Origin: Eisenbergiella tayi
GTDB lineage: Bacteria; Bacillota; Clostridia; Lachnospirales; Lachnospiraceae
Direction: 5' to 3'
Assembly: GCF_001881565.1 (NCBI RefSeq)
Contig: NZ_MPDJ01000010.1
Location: 144,223 to 208,222 of the forward strand
Length of the DNA stretch: 64,000 bases
Every line of letters begins with the position of its first letter. The stretch's first letter is position 1. The translations under genes and the position numbers were made by a program. Shown piece after piece: positions 16,857 to 26,403 of the stretch. Below the pieces are notes generated by a model. The model ran no database searches. It was given only the letters and a program-made list of their open reading frames with translations, and was not told the DNA's origin.

Positions 16857-17870
16857 TCACGCCCACATGGTATCGTCCGAAATTTCTATTTTTTTATCCC
16901 GAAGCATCAGATCGCTCACAGCCTGTGCCGCAGGCTTCCCGTGGAACAGCACTTCATTGACCTGCTCAATAATAGGAAGCTGTACCTGATATTTTTCTGC
17001 AAGAGCCATGGCAGCTTTGGCAGAATAAACGCCCTCCACCACCATCTTCACTTCTTTCATGGCCTCTTCCATCGTACAGCCCTGCCCGATAAGGATTCCG
17101 GCCCTGCGGTTTCTGGAATGCATGCTGGCGCAGGTAACGATTAAATCCCCGATTCCGGATAAGCCGCAGAAGGTTTCAAAATGGCCTCCCATCTGGATTC
17201 CCAGGCGGGCGATTTCCGTAATTCCGCGGGTAATAAGCGCCGCCTTCGTATTATCTCCGTAGCCCAGACCGTCGGCGATTCCTGCCGCAAGCGCCACCAC
17301 ATTTTTCAGTGCCGCGCCGATTTCAATTCCCAGTACATCAGGGCTTGCATACACACGGAACACTTCATTCATAAAAATATTCTGAATATATTCCGCTGTT
17401 TTCTTATTCCTTGCTCCCGCCACAATGACGGTGGGCAGCCCCTTGCCTACTTCTTCCGCGTGGGAAGGGCCGGAAAGTACGGCGACCTCAGCCTGGGGCA
17501 CTTCTTCTTCAATGATCTGGGAAAGCGTCATCAGGGAGTTTTCTTCGATTCCTTTGGCAACATTGACAATAATCTGCCCTTTGTCCACAACGCTTTTCAG
17601 CTGAGCCGCCGTGCTTCTTGTAAAGGGCGAAGGTACTGCGAGCACCAGCAGATCCTTTCCTTCCACCGCAGCCTTTAAATCTGTGGTAAAAACAGTATCC
17701 TCCGAAAGGATTACGCAGGGAAGCTTATCCTTCTGCTCCCTTTTCTCCCGCAGCATCTCAATTTCCGTCTCAAGTGCGGACCATACCGTCACATGATGCC
17801 CGTTATTTGTAAGAAGCCAGGTGAGCGCTGTTCCCCAGCTGCCCGCTCCTATCATTCCTATTTCAGCCAT
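16857..17870 (-). CDS. gpsA: glycerol-3-phosphate dehydrogenase [NAD(P)+]
   Basis: Predicted 337-aa enzyme making sn-glycerol-3-phosphate from dihydroxyacetone phosphate for phospholipid synthesis. It has the N-terminal Rossmann motif GAGSWGTAL, the VLSGPSHAEEV segment near residue 140, the catalytic lysine region ALKNVVALAAG near 188 and a NRRAG substrate loop near 255. It lies just downstream of plsY, which consumes its product, so the two form a lipid-precursor unit after der. Confidence 0.96.
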   Translation of the reverse strand: MAEIGMIGAGSWGTALTWLLTNNGHHVTVWSALETEIEMLREKREQKDKLPCVILSEDTVFTTDLKAAVEGKDLLVLAVPSPFTRSTAAQLKSVVDKGQIIVNVAKGIEENSLMTLSQIIEEEVPQAEVAVLSGPSHAEEVGKGLPTVIVAGARNKKTAEYIQNIFMNEVFRVYASPDVLGIEIGAALKNVVALAAGIADGLGYGDNTKAALITRGITEIARLGIQMGGHFETFCGLSGIGDLIVTCASMHSRNRRAGILIGQGCTMEEAMKEVKMVVEGVYSAKAAMALAEKYQVQLPIIEQVNEVLFHGKPAAQAVSDLMLRDKKIEISDDTMWA

Positions 17871-17913
17871 TACCGATCCCTTCCGCCTGTCGCCAGACTC
17901 TGCTTTTTATCTT

Positions 17914-18573
17914 TCATTCTTTCACTGCTTCTTTATTCTTTTTGAACAGATAGGTTTTTCTCTCATTTCCATGAAGCAGCCGTTTGATATTTTCTCTATG
18001 CTTCCAATACGCCATAACGGTGAGAAATGCGCCGACTATGTAAAGCTCAATGAGAGCCGCCTGGCTCATTCCGAAAATACCCATCTGGCCCAATACTACC
18101 AGTTCAATCATGAATCCCGCATAAACGAGAAGGGAGCCCAGAGATACATAATGAGTGGTGAGGAACGCACCGAAAAACAAAACCACGCCTACAGGTATAA
18201 AATAAGGATGGAAAGAAAGGATAAGACCGGCTGTTGCCGCAATTCCCTTTCCTCCTTTGAAATTAAGATAAAAAGGAAAATTGTGGCCCAGGATTGCACC
18301 GGCTCCCGCATACAGCATATACAGATATTTCATATCCGGATGGCTGTTTCCAAACAGAAGCCTTACAACAAGCACCGCCAGGATACACTTAATAACATCC
18401 CCTCCAAAAACAATCAGTCCCGCCTTAGTGCCCAGTACACGAAGAGCGTTCGTGGTACCGGCATTTCCGCTTCCGTAATTACGGATATCGATGCCATGCA
18501 TCTTTCCATAAAGAAATGAAGTCTGAAACAGGCCAAAAACATAGCCTATCAAAAGGCAAACTACTCGAATCAT
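17914..18573 (-). CDS. plsY: glycerol-3-phosphate acyltransferase PlsY
   Basis: Predicted 219-aa membrane enzyme that acylates glycerol-3-phosphate from acyl-phosphate made by PlsX (encoded at 61785-62798). About five hydrophobic helices are visible. The conserved loops GSGNAGTTNALRVLG (near 36-50) and LGHNFPFYLNFKGGKGIAAT (near 96-115) are intact. It is preceded by der with one base between the genes and followed by gpsA. Confidence 0.95.
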   Translation of the reverse strand: MIRVVCLLIGYVFGLFQTSFLYGKMHGIDIRNYGSGNAGTTNALRVLGTKAGLIVFGGDVIKCILAVLVVRLLFGNSHPDMKYLYMLYAGAGAILGHNFPFYLNFKGGKGIAATAGLILSFHPYFIPVGVVLFFGAFLTTHYVSLGSLLVYAGFMIELVVLGQMGIFGMSQAALIELYIVGAFLTVMAYWKHRENIKRLLHGNERKTYLFKKNKEAVKE

Positions 18574-18574
18574 C

Positions 18575-19912
18575 TTATCTTGTCTCCTTCCGTTCCCTGA
18601 TAATAAATTTCAGGGGGGTTCCTCTGAATCCAAAGGCTTCCCTTATTTTATTTTCTATATAACGAGTATAGGAAAAATGCATCAATTCCTTATCGTTCAC
18701 AAAAATAACAAAGGTAGGCGGTTTCACGGCCGCCTGTGTAATATAATAGAGACGGAGCCTCTTTCCCTTATCGGACGGCGGCTGCTGCATCGCCACAGCC
18801 TCGGCCATAATCTCATTAAGCACACCGGTAGCAATCCGGAGCGCATGGTTTTCAATAACCGCATCAATCGTTTCAAAAAGCTTGGGCAGGCGCTGTCCAG
18901 TTTTCGCTGATATAAAAATGATTTCCGCATAAGGCATGAAGGCCAGCGTATTCCTCACCTTCTCCTGAAAACGGTATATGGTTTTATCATCTTTTTCAAT
19001 GGCATCCCATTTATTCACCGCTATGATCATGCCCTTGCCTCGTTCATGGGCTATTCCTGCAATCTTGGCATCCTGTTCGGTAACGCCCTCCTGGGCGTCG
19101 ATTACAAGCACTACCACGTCGGCACGCTCCACAGCTCCCACAGTACGGACGATCATATACCGTTCCAGCTCTTCTTTGATTTTATTTTTCCTGCGCAGTC
19201 CTGCCGTATCGATAAAGATATATTCTTTTCCGTTATGCACCACCTCCGTGTCTATGGCATCCCTGGTAGTGCCGGCAATATCGGATACGATTACCCGGTT
19301 TTCTCCGATAAGCTTATTAATAATAGAAGATTTCCCGACATTCGGTTTCCCGACGATGGCGATTCTGGGCCTGTCGTCCTCATCCTCCGCCTCGGACCTG
19401 TCAGGGAAATGCCTGATGACCTCATCCAGCAGATCGCCGATCCCCATCCGGTTCGCCGCTGAAATAGGATTGGGATCTCCGATGCCCAGATTATAAAATT
19501 CATAGACATCCGCCATGAACTTGTCAAAGCTGTCCACCTTATTTACCACCAAAACCACAGGCTTATGGGAACGCCGCAGCATATCCGCCACCTTGGAATC
19601 CGAATCTACAAGCCCCTGCTTTACATCCACCATGAAGAGGATAACATCTGCGGTATCAATAGCTATCTGAGCCTGTTCCCGCATCTGCGACAGGATAATG
19701 TCACTGCTGTCCGGCTCTATTCCGCCGGTATCTATCAGGGTAAAGGCCCGATCCAGCCAGGTCACATCCGCATAAATACGATCCCTGGTAATCCCGGGAG
19801 AATCCTTTACGATGGAGATCATCTCTCCTGCCAGAGCGTTAAAAAGGGTGGATTTTCCCACGTTAGGTCTTCCCACCACCGCTACAATTGGTTTTCTCGT
19901 TGTATCACTCAT
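18575..19912 (-). CDS. der: ribosome-associated GTPase Der (EngA)
   Basis: Predicted 445-aa essential GTPase for 50S subunit maturation. Two tandem G domains are plain: GRPNVGKST near residue 14 with DTGG, and GKPNVGKSS near 189 with DTAG and NKWD. A C-terminal KH-like domain (about 355-445) follows. Its ATG overlaps the stop of the DUF512 gene by four bases (ATGA), which indicates coupling. Confidence 0.97.
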   Translation of the reverse strand: MSDTTRKPIVAVVGRPNVGKSTLFNALAGEMISIVKDSPGITRDRIYADVTWLDRAFTLIDTGGIEPDSSDIILSQMREQAQIAIDTADVILFMVDVKQGLVDSDSKVADMLRRSHKPVVLVVNKVDSFDKFMADVYEFYNLGIGDPNPISAANRMGIGDLLDEVIRHFPDRSEAEDEDDRPRIAIVGKPNVGKSSIINKLIGENRVIVSDIAGTTRDAIDTEVVHNGKEYIFIDTAGLRRKNKIKEELERYMIVRTVGAVERADVVVLVIDAQEGVTEQDAKIAGIAHERGKGMIIAVNKWDAIEKDDKTIYRFQEKVRNTLAFMPYAEIIFISAKTGQRLPKLFETIDAVIENHALRIATGVLNEIMAEAVAMQQPPSDKGKRLRLYYITQAAVKPPTFVIFVNDKELMHFSYTRYIENKIREAFGFRGTPLKFIIRERKETR

Positions 19913-21258
19913 ATATTTTTTCCATCCATTCTTCTGATAAAAGCGTTAACAAAGTCATATCCGCTTGATTTTACAATATCTGTCTTCACTTGTAAAGCCC
20001 CTGACAGGTCCCGGACTGTAATATCATCCAGCAAAACCTGTTCACCGCTCCTTAATATATTTTCCGGTAAATACAGGATTTCACCTAATTCCTGCCCCTT
20101 AAGCTGCGCGATAATATCCTGTCCTGTGAGCAGCCCTGTGACCGTGATTTTTTCCCCGAAAAAATCATTCCTTACAGGATAAACATGGATTGATATCTCC
20201 GGAAACCGTTCCATGATACGATCCGCCATTCTGCGGATATAGGGATAAGCGATCTTTCCTGTGACGGAGGAATACGTCCCTTCCAGGATTCTGCCTTCCA
20301 GCGCTCCCGGTTCTTCCAGCTGACGGAGGGCATCTTCAAATTCCTCCAGCATAAGCCTTATCATACCCACGCCGTTTTCCAACTGGAGATAACCGTCGTA
20401 GGTTTCCTCCGGCGGCATTTTCTCTCCCGCAAGGATGTACCATTCGTCGCTGGCATGTACAAAATGAAGCCCGTATTCCGGGAAAATCTTTTCCTGCCAG
20501 CCGTGAATCTGCTCCAGCACATATTTAGCATCCTCCTGAGTAAACGGTTCCAGCGGCTCCAGACCCTCCCGGAATTTGGACAATCCCACGGGAACGACGG
20601 AAACGCTCTGCAGATGCGGCAGGTACCTTGTCAGGTCCCTGATGGAGCGGTCCAGCTCCTCTCCGTCATTAAAGCCCTTGCAAAGGACAATCTGTCCGTT
20701 CATCTGAATACCCGCTTCAAAAAAACGATCCGCCTTTTTCAAAGCTTCCCCCGCAAACCGGTTATGCAGCATCCGGCACCGGAGTTCGGGATTCGTTGTC
20801 TGAAAAGATATATTAATGGGGGACAGGTGATATTTAATAATCCTCTCCACATCCCTTTCGGACATATTGGTAAGCGTCACATAATTACCCTGAAGGAAGG
20901 AAAGTCTGGAATCATCATCCTTAAAATATAAGGTTTCCCGCATTCCCTTCGGCATCTGATCGATAAAGCAGAAAATACATTTATTGCTGCAGGAACGGTA
21001 TTCATCCATCAGTCCGTTTTCAAAGGTAATTCCCAAATCCTCTTCATAATCCTTATCTATTTCCAGGAGCCATTCTTCACCGGAGGGCTTTGCCACCAGT
21101 ACCTCCACATATTCCTCTTCAATCATATACTGGTAGTCAAAAACGTCTTCCACCGTTTCCCCATTAATTTCCAGAAGCCTGTCTCCCGGCTCAATCCCCA
21201 TTTCACAGGCAATCCCGTCTTCACTGACAGCCTGGATTAAATGGCCTTTTCTTTTCAT
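19909..21258 (-). CDS. DUF512-family protein with PDZ and radical-SAM-like core
   Basis: Predicted 449-aa protein. An N-terminal PDZ-like segment (about 1-70, MGIEPGDRLLEINGETVED) precedes a radical-SAM-like cysteine cluster CSNKCIFCFID near residue 92 and the DUF512 C-terminal domain. The ATG at 21258 has GGGAG five bases upstream; the ATG twelve bases earlier has none. Members are widespread in Firmicutes and usually sit beside der, as here, but their substrate is unknown. The stop overlaps der by four bases. Confidence 0.88.
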   Translation of the reverse strand: MKRKGHLIQAVSEDGIACEMGIEPGDRLLEINGETVEDVFDYQYMIEEEYVEVLVAKPSGEEWLLEIDKDYEEDLGITFENGLMDEYRSCSNKCIFCFIDQMPKGMRETLYFKDDDSRLSFLQGNYVTLTNMSERDVERIIKYHLSPINISFQTTNPELRCRMLHNRFAGEALKKADRFFEAGIQMNGQIVLCKGFNDGEELDRSIRDLTRYLPHLQSVSVVPVGLSKFREGLEPLEPFTQEDAKYVLEQIHGWQEKIFPEYGLHFVHASDEWYILAGEKMPPEETYDGYLQLENGVGMIRLMLEEFEDALRQLEEPGALEGRILEGTYSSVTGKIAYPYIRRMADRIMERFPEISIHVYPVRNDFFGEKITVTGLLTGQDIIAQLKGQELGEILYLPENILRSGEQVLLDDITVRDLSGALQVKTDIVKSSGYDFVNAFIRRMDGKNI

Positions 21259-21341
21259 GTAAACTCCCATCCGTGCACCAGGTACACTTTTGTCTTTCTC
21301 GCCTGAACGGCTTTTCCTTTCCTTATTCTACTAGAATTTCC

Positions 21342-21370
21342 TTGACGTGTCACTAGCATAATGTTATAAA
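21342..21370 (+). promoter_or_regulatory. prs promoter
   Basis: TTGACG (21342-21347), a 17-base spacer and TATAAA (21365-21370). The leader of about 100 bases then contains three hairpins: CTATGT/ACATAG, TTTGCAGC/GCTGCAAA, and GTCTGC/GCAGAC next to the ribosome binding site. Confidence 0.75.
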
Positions 21371-21480
21371 ATAAATTAGCTATGTGTTTTTCAAAATAAT
21401 ACTTACATAGTTTTGCAGCAGTAAATGCTTCGCTGCAAATAAAGAAAGGTCTGCTGCCGGCAGACAGACAGGAGAAGGAT

Positions 21481-22668
21481 ATGCCAAATGTACGCGAACT
21501 GGAAAATGCACTTCCTGTAGCCCCTCTGAAGGTTCTGGCCATGGAATCCGCCTCGGCCATCGGGAAACGTGTCAACAATTATCTTGTTGAATTCCGGAAA
21601 AATATGAAAAATACCAAACATGATGATCCTGCTTTTCGGGGATACATCGAAGACAGCTACCTGGTGGACGCCTCCAATCCCCGCTTCGGAAGCGGTGAAG
21701 GGAAAGGAATTGTCCGGGAGTCCGTCAGAGGAAAGGATCTTTTCATAATCGTGGATGTATGTAACCATAGTCTGACCTATTCCATCAACGGATATACGAA
21801 CCACCGATCCCCGGATGATAATTACCAGGATCTGAAGAGAATGATTTCTTCTGCCGCAGGAAAGGCCCATCGGATAAATGTGGTAATGCCCTTCCTCTAT
21901 GAAGGCAGACAGCATAAAAGAACCAGCCGGGAATCTCTGGACTGCGCTTATATGCTCACCGAGCTGGCCGATATGGGTGTCAATAATTTCATAACCTTCG
22001 ATGCCCATGACCCGAGAGTGCAGAACGCCACGCCACTAAACGGCTTTGACAATTTCACCCCTCCCTATCAGTTCATGCGTGCCCTGCTTGATACGGAGGA
22101 TGACCTGATAATTGACCAGGAGCACACCATCGTCATCAGCCCTGATGAAGGCGCGCTGGATCGTGCCGTATACTTCGGCAACGTTCTCGGCGTCAATACC
22201 GGTATGTTCTATAAACGCAGGGATTATTCCACCATCGTAAACGGCAAGAATCCCATTGTCGCTCATGAATTCCTGGGGGACAATATTGACGGCAAGGATG
22301 TTATCATCATCGATGATATGATCTCCACCGGTGAAAGCATGCTTGATACCGCCCGTCAGCTGAAGGAAATGAATGCAAAACGCGTCTTCATCTGCTGTAC
22401 CTTCGGCCTGTTCACCAACGGACTGGAATCCTTTGACAAGGCGTATGAAAACTGCTGGTTCGACCGGGTAATCACCACAAATCTCACCTACCAGCCTCCG
22501 GAGATATACACTAGGCCTTATTATACGGAAGCGGATATGAGTAAATTCCTGGCTTCGATCATCGACTTCATGAACCATGATGTTTCCATGTCCCACGTAA
22601 TGACGCCTACGGAAAAAATCAATGAAATCCTGGCCAGATACAATAACCGGGAAGAATATCACATTTAA
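21481..22668 (+). CDS. long-form ribose-phosphate pyrophosphokinase
   Basis: Predicted 395-aa PRPP synthetase, about 80 residues longer than the usual 315-aa enzyme. The PRPP/ribose-5-phosphate loop IIIDDMISTGESM is intact near residue 280, and FDAHDPRVQNATP near 180 matches the flexible ATP/Mg region of Prs. The extra length sits mainly at the N-terminus and in a divergent ATP-binding part (MPFLYEGRQHKRTSRESLD). The start follows GGAGAAGG. This variant form occurs in Clostridia; whether a canonical prs is also in the genome cannot be told from the window. Confidence 0.85.
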   Translation: MPNVRELENALPVAPLKVLAMESASAIGKRVNNYLVEFRKNMKNTKHDDPAFRGYIEDSYLVDASNPRFGSGEGKGIVRESVRGKDLFIIVDVCNHSLTYSINGYTNHRSPDDNYQDLKRMISSAAGKAHRINVVMPFLYEGRQHKRTSRESLDCAYMLTELADMGVNNFITFDAHDPRVQNATPLNGFDNFTPPYQFMRALLDTEDDLIIDQEHTIVISPDEGALDRAVYFGNVLGVNTGMFYKRRDYSTIVNGKNPIVAHEFLGDNIDGKDVIIIDDMISTGESMLDTARQLKEMNAKRVFICCTFGLFTNGLESFDKAYENCWFDRVITTNLTYQPPEIYTRPYYTEADMSKFLASIIDFMNHDVSMSHVMTPTEKINEILARYNNREEYHI

Positions 22669-22706
22669 CAGCTGAGGGAATGCATTCTTCTCTTCCCTCT
22701 CATACA

Positions 22707-22755
22707 AAAACGGACAAAGGATTGTGCTCCGGCACATCTCCTTTGCCCGTTTTCT
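22707..22755 (+). terminator. bidirectional terminator after prs
   Basis: AAAACGG(A)CAAAGGA pairs with TCCTTTG(C)CCGTTTT and has an inner GTGC/GCAC helix. U-tracts follow on both strands. Confidence 0.9.
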
Positions 22756-22782
22756 TTTCTCTGATAAACGACGGCTCAGCCC

Positions 22783-25377
22783 TTAATCATCCATACAGGG
22801 GAAGGTCAGAATCACCTTAAACAGATCACCGTCCAGATAAATCTCAAATTTACCGTTCTGCAGTTCCGTCAGGTTTCTGGCTATGGACAAGCCCAGGCCG
22901 CTGCCTTCCGTACTTCTGGAAACATCTCCCCGTATAAAACGCTCCGTAAGCTCATCCGCGCTGATATTCAGGGACTGGGCCGAAATATTTTTCATGGAAA
23001 AGGCTGCCGTCTTTTTCCCGTCTTTTTCCTTCACGGAAAGATCCAGATAAACCCGGGTTCCCTCCAGCGCATATTTATATACATTTCCGAACAGATTCTC
23101 CACCACACGCCAGATACGCCTGCTGTCCGCTTCAATATATACCGGCTTTTCAGGCATGGCCGCAACCATAATCAGGCATTTCTCATTCATTTTTTCCGAG
23201 AATTCCCCCATGGTCTGGTTGATCAGCTCAACAAAATTAATTTTTTCCATCTGCAGGGATATATTTCCGGAGGAAATTTTGGAGGCCTCCACCAAATCGT
23301 CGGTCAGCTGCTTGAGCCTCTGGGATTTACTGTCCAGCACCTGGATATACCCTTTGATCTTCTCGTCCTGGATATCCTCTCTTTTCAGCAGATTGACAAA
23401 ATTGATTATGGATGTCAGGGGCGTCTTAATATCATGGGAAACGTTGGTGATCAGATCCGCCTTCAGCTTTTCATCCTTCATACTGGTAGCCACCGCTTCT
23501 TGTATCCCGTCGCCGATACTGTTCACTGTTTCCGCAAGAATCTTATTTTCCCCATGCATCCTGCTGTCGTCTATTTTAAACCCGAAATCGCCTTCGCCGA
23601 TGGTCTGTGTCCCTTCCACGATTTTCTGAAGGTCCTTACGTTCCTGATAAAGAAGCGCCGCCACACACACATCAATAACACCCGCAGCCAGAATCCCCGG
23701 CACGCCAAGCATTCCGAAAAAGAGATTCAGGGCTGTTATGAAGAAAAACGGAATCAAAAGCCGGCTCACTATATGGCTGTTATCATACAAACGGAAAAAC
23801 AGCTTTCGGATGAGACGTCCCAGCTGCCAAAGCAGGGAATCCCTCCAGAACCGGTGCACTTTGAGCCGGCGTACCAGCCCCAGATAAAAGGATGTGGCTA
23901 TCCAGTCAAACAGAAACGCCGCCAAAACCGCACCTGCGGTCATCATAAACGGGCTTATGTCTCCTTCCAGCGCATAGCTGAAGGCAATATCATAGGCTGC
24001 GGCGCAAAGTACGCAGAAGCCTGCCGTAACGGAAAAGCCCAGTGTCAGGAAAATCTCTGTCGGGAACCGATCTCCCTTTTTTGTCTCCACCACATAGCCG
24101 TCCTCATTCTCCGCTTCCTTCCTGCCTTCATAAACCGTAAGCACGCCCAGAAGCCACAGGGAAAGGATCAGCGCCAGAATTCCCAGCACCGCCGTCTGCC
24201 AGTAATAAGGCATGAAGCTGACAAACGTATTCCTCGCCTGAGCCAGGCTGTCAACCACCCCATAGGATGTGTCCACACCGATCCAGACTCTGGAATTCTC
24301 CGCAAATACATACTCATAGGGGCTCAGTATCCCCCGCATTTCCTCCGTAGTCATCTGTGTATTGGTCTTGATTTCCACCCGATCCGGATTATAGTACAGA
24401 TATCTGCCGTATCCGCTGAATTCCTCTGTAATCTCCTGTTCACTCTTTCCGTTAAAATTCTGTGGTATATTCGTAAAATAACGCGGCTCACCGTCCACCG
24501 TCATCTGATAGCAATACCGGATGTTTGTCTTATCTTCCCCGTAGAATTTTTTAAAGCTGCTGTACTCCGTAAAATTATGGTACAGCTGGTTGCAGGCTGC
24601 CACCAGATTGTCACGCAGCACCAGATATTCATCCAAATCGGAGGCATAATCGGCCAAATCCTGGCCCTCTGCAGAATAATAGCGGGGCACCAGAATATCC
24701 AGGGCGATCACTTCATCCGTATCCACTTCTATTTCCCCTTTTTCAGACGCCCTCTCCAGATATCCCTCCAGGCTGTCGGGAAGCTCGGCGATCATACGCA
24801 TGCTGAGGGAATCCGATTCCGCCGCCTGGGCGGAAAATTTAATGGCCTGCTTGGACAGATCCTGCTGCAGTTTGAAATCCCCGACACTCAGCTCCCCGGG
24901 AATCTCCGTATCACTTTTCCCCAGGCCGAAATAAATGGAAAAATCATTTTCCGTACCATAGACGGTTTCATAATTGAAACCATAATTCCCCCATTTAATC
25001 AAATCATCCAGATAATATTCCGCCGTCACCTCCGATTCGGAAAGCATGCTGGTTCTGTTTACATAAGCGGTGATGTCTATCTTCTTTTTCCCTTCATATT
25101 CCCCGTTGGTTTCCAGCTGGCTCTTGATAACGGACATCCGGGTAATATCCTGGACATCATTCCGGAGGATATCATCAAAAATTTCCGAATCCTCGAACAG
25201 TTCCTTTTGGGAAAAGGGGGATATGAAATAACGGCTTTTTCCGTTTGTCCCCTCCACAGTTATGAATGAATTGGATATAATGGCGATCACACAGCCTGCC
25301 GCTGCCGCCGTCAATATTCTTTTGGTAAACAGAAGAAATATCCGCTTTCCTCTCCCGCAAACATTCGACTTCTTCAT
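22783..25377 (-). CDS. multi-pass membrane sensor histidine kinase
   Basis: Predicted 864-aa kinase paired with the response regulator upstream in the operon. One helix (about 14-35) leads into a long extracytoplasmic domain (about 40-390), then four to five helices (about 390-590). A HAMP-like linker (IVEGTQTIGEGDFGFKIDD) precedes HisKA with the phospho-acceptor in NVSHDIKTP (near residue 647). The HATPase has VENLFGNVYKYA as N box and GSGLGLSIARNL as G box. The signal is unknown; envelope stress or antimicrobial sensing is possible from the architecture only. Confidence 0.9.
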   Translation of the reverse strand: MKKSNVCGRGKRIFLLFTKRILTAAAAGCVIAIISNSFITVEGTNGKSRYFISPFSQKELFEDSEIFDDILRNDVQDITRMSVIKSQLETNGEYEGKKKIDITAYVNRTSMLSESEVTAEYYLDDLIKWGNYGFNYETVYGTENDFSIYFGLGKSDTEIPGELSVGDFKLQQDLSKQAIKFSAQAAESDSLSMRMIAELPDSLEGYLERASEKGEIEVDTDEVIALDILVPRYYSAEGQDLADYASDLDEYLVLRDNLVAACNQLYHNFTEYSSFKKFYGEDKTNIRYCYQMTVDGEPRYFTNIPQNFNGKSEQEITEEFSGYGRYLYYNPDRVEIKTNTQMTTEEMRGILSPYEYVFAENSRVWIGVDTSYGVVDSLAQARNTFVSFMPYYWQTAVLGILALILSLWLLGVLTVYEGRKEAENEDGYVVETKKGDRFPTEIFLTLGFSVTAGFCVLCAAAYDIAFSYALEGDISPFMMTAGAVLAAFLFDWIATSFYLGLVRRLKVHRFWRDSLLWQLGRLIRKLFFRLYDNSHIVSRLLIPFFFITALNLFFGMLGVPGILAAGVIDVCVAALLYQERKDLQKIVEGTQTIGEGDFGFKIDDSRMHGENKILAETVNSIGDGIQEAVATSMKDEKLKADLITNVSHDIKTPLTSIINFVNLLKREDIQDEKIKGYIQVLDSKSQRLKQLTDDLVEASKISSGNISLQMEKINFVELINQTMGEFSEKMNEKCLIMVAAMPEKPVYIEADSRRIWRVVENLFGNVYKYALEGTRVYLDLSVKEKDGKKTAAFSMKNISAQSLNISADELTERFIRGDVSRSTEGSGLGLSIARNLTELQNGKFEIYLDGDLFKVILTFPCMDD

Positions 25378-25431
25378 AACTTTCCTCCCGGAGCTGTCAT
25401 TTTTCCTGCTTCCTTTTGTGCTGTTCCGTCT

Positions 25432-26124
25432 TTACTGCTTTTCAATCTTATATCCCACTCCCCACACTACCTTCAGATATCTGGGTTCTTTGGGGTTTAT
25501 CTCTATTTTTTCCCGGATATGACGGATATGGACTGCCACCGTATTATCTGCGCCGATAGCTTCCTCTTCCCAAATACTTTCGTAAATCTGGTCGATAGAA
25601 AAAACCCTGCCCTGGTTTTTTACAAGAAGCAGCAGGATATTGTATTCAATGGGAGTGAGCTTGACCGGTTCATCATCCACGGTCACTTCCTTCGTCTCGT
25701 CATTGATCACAAGGCCTCCCGCACGGAAAATCGCGTTGTTTTCCGAATTCAGGTTGCCCAGCTGGGTATATCTGCGAAGATGGGATTTCACCCTTGCCAC
25801 CAGCTCCAGCGGATTAAAGGGCTTGGTCACATAGTCATCCGCTCCGATGTTCAGCCCGAGGATCTTATCCGCATCCTCCGATTTGGCCGACAATATAATG
25901 ATGGGAATGCTGCTGTATTCCCTGATTTTCAGTGTGGCATGTATTCCGTCCAGCCTCGGCATCATGACATCGATAATGAGCAGATGGACTTCATTGGTCT
26001 TAAGCGCCCGGATCGCCTGCTCCCCGTCATAAGCTTTAATCACATGATAGCCCTCCTGCGCAAGATAAATCTCTATCGCTTCCACTATCTCTTTATCGTC
26101 ATCGCATACCAGAATATTCGTCAT
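25432..26124 (-). CDS. OmpR/PhoB-family response regulator
   Basis: Predicted 230-aa transcription factor. The receiver domain (about 1-118) has the acidic pair in CDDD, the phospho-acceptor Asp in LLIIDVMMPRLDG (near residue 52) and Lys in VTKPF (near 103). A winged-helix domain ends the protein (about 130-230). I chose the ATG at 26124, nine bases after GGAG; the frame extends 24 codons upstream without a site. It is co-transcribed with the sensor kinase 54 bases downstream and is divergent from the MoxR/VWA pair, with a 280-base spacer that includes TTAAATC/GATTTAA near 26236-26256. Confidence 0.93.
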   Translation of the reverse strand: MTNILVCDDDKEIVEAIEIYLAQEGYHVIKAYDGEQAIRALKTNEVHLLIIDVMMPRLDGIHATLKIREYSSIPIIILSAKSEDADKILGLNIGADDYVTKPFNPLELVARVKSHLRRYTQLGNLNSENNAIFRAGGLVINDETKEVTVDDEPVKLTPIEYNILLLLVKNQGRVFSIDQIYESIWEEEAIGADNTVAVHIRHIREKIEINPKEPRYLKVVWGVGYKIEKQ

Positions 26125-26403
26125 CTTCAGTCGCTCCTTCCGCAAAGCTTTTCCGCAGCATTCCTGCGATTTTAAGCACGCTTTGCCTTTTTGCATCAGT
26201 ATACCACATAATGAACCAGGGTAACTATTATTTTATTAAATCATGAAAGATTTAATTTCCAATGGGATTATTGTTAAGTTTTTCTTAAAAATTTTTATCA
26301 TCTGAGCGCATGTTTCTTGCATTTGCTGCCATTCTCCCTTACCATATAAGATACGGCCGCTTATGCAGCAGCCTGACAGTAAAGAGGAAAGGAATTCATA
26401 CCC

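Noticed and set aside
23434..25269. 611-aa plus-strand frame
   Set aside because: It is antisense to the sensor kinase gene and has no recognisable domain or start signals.
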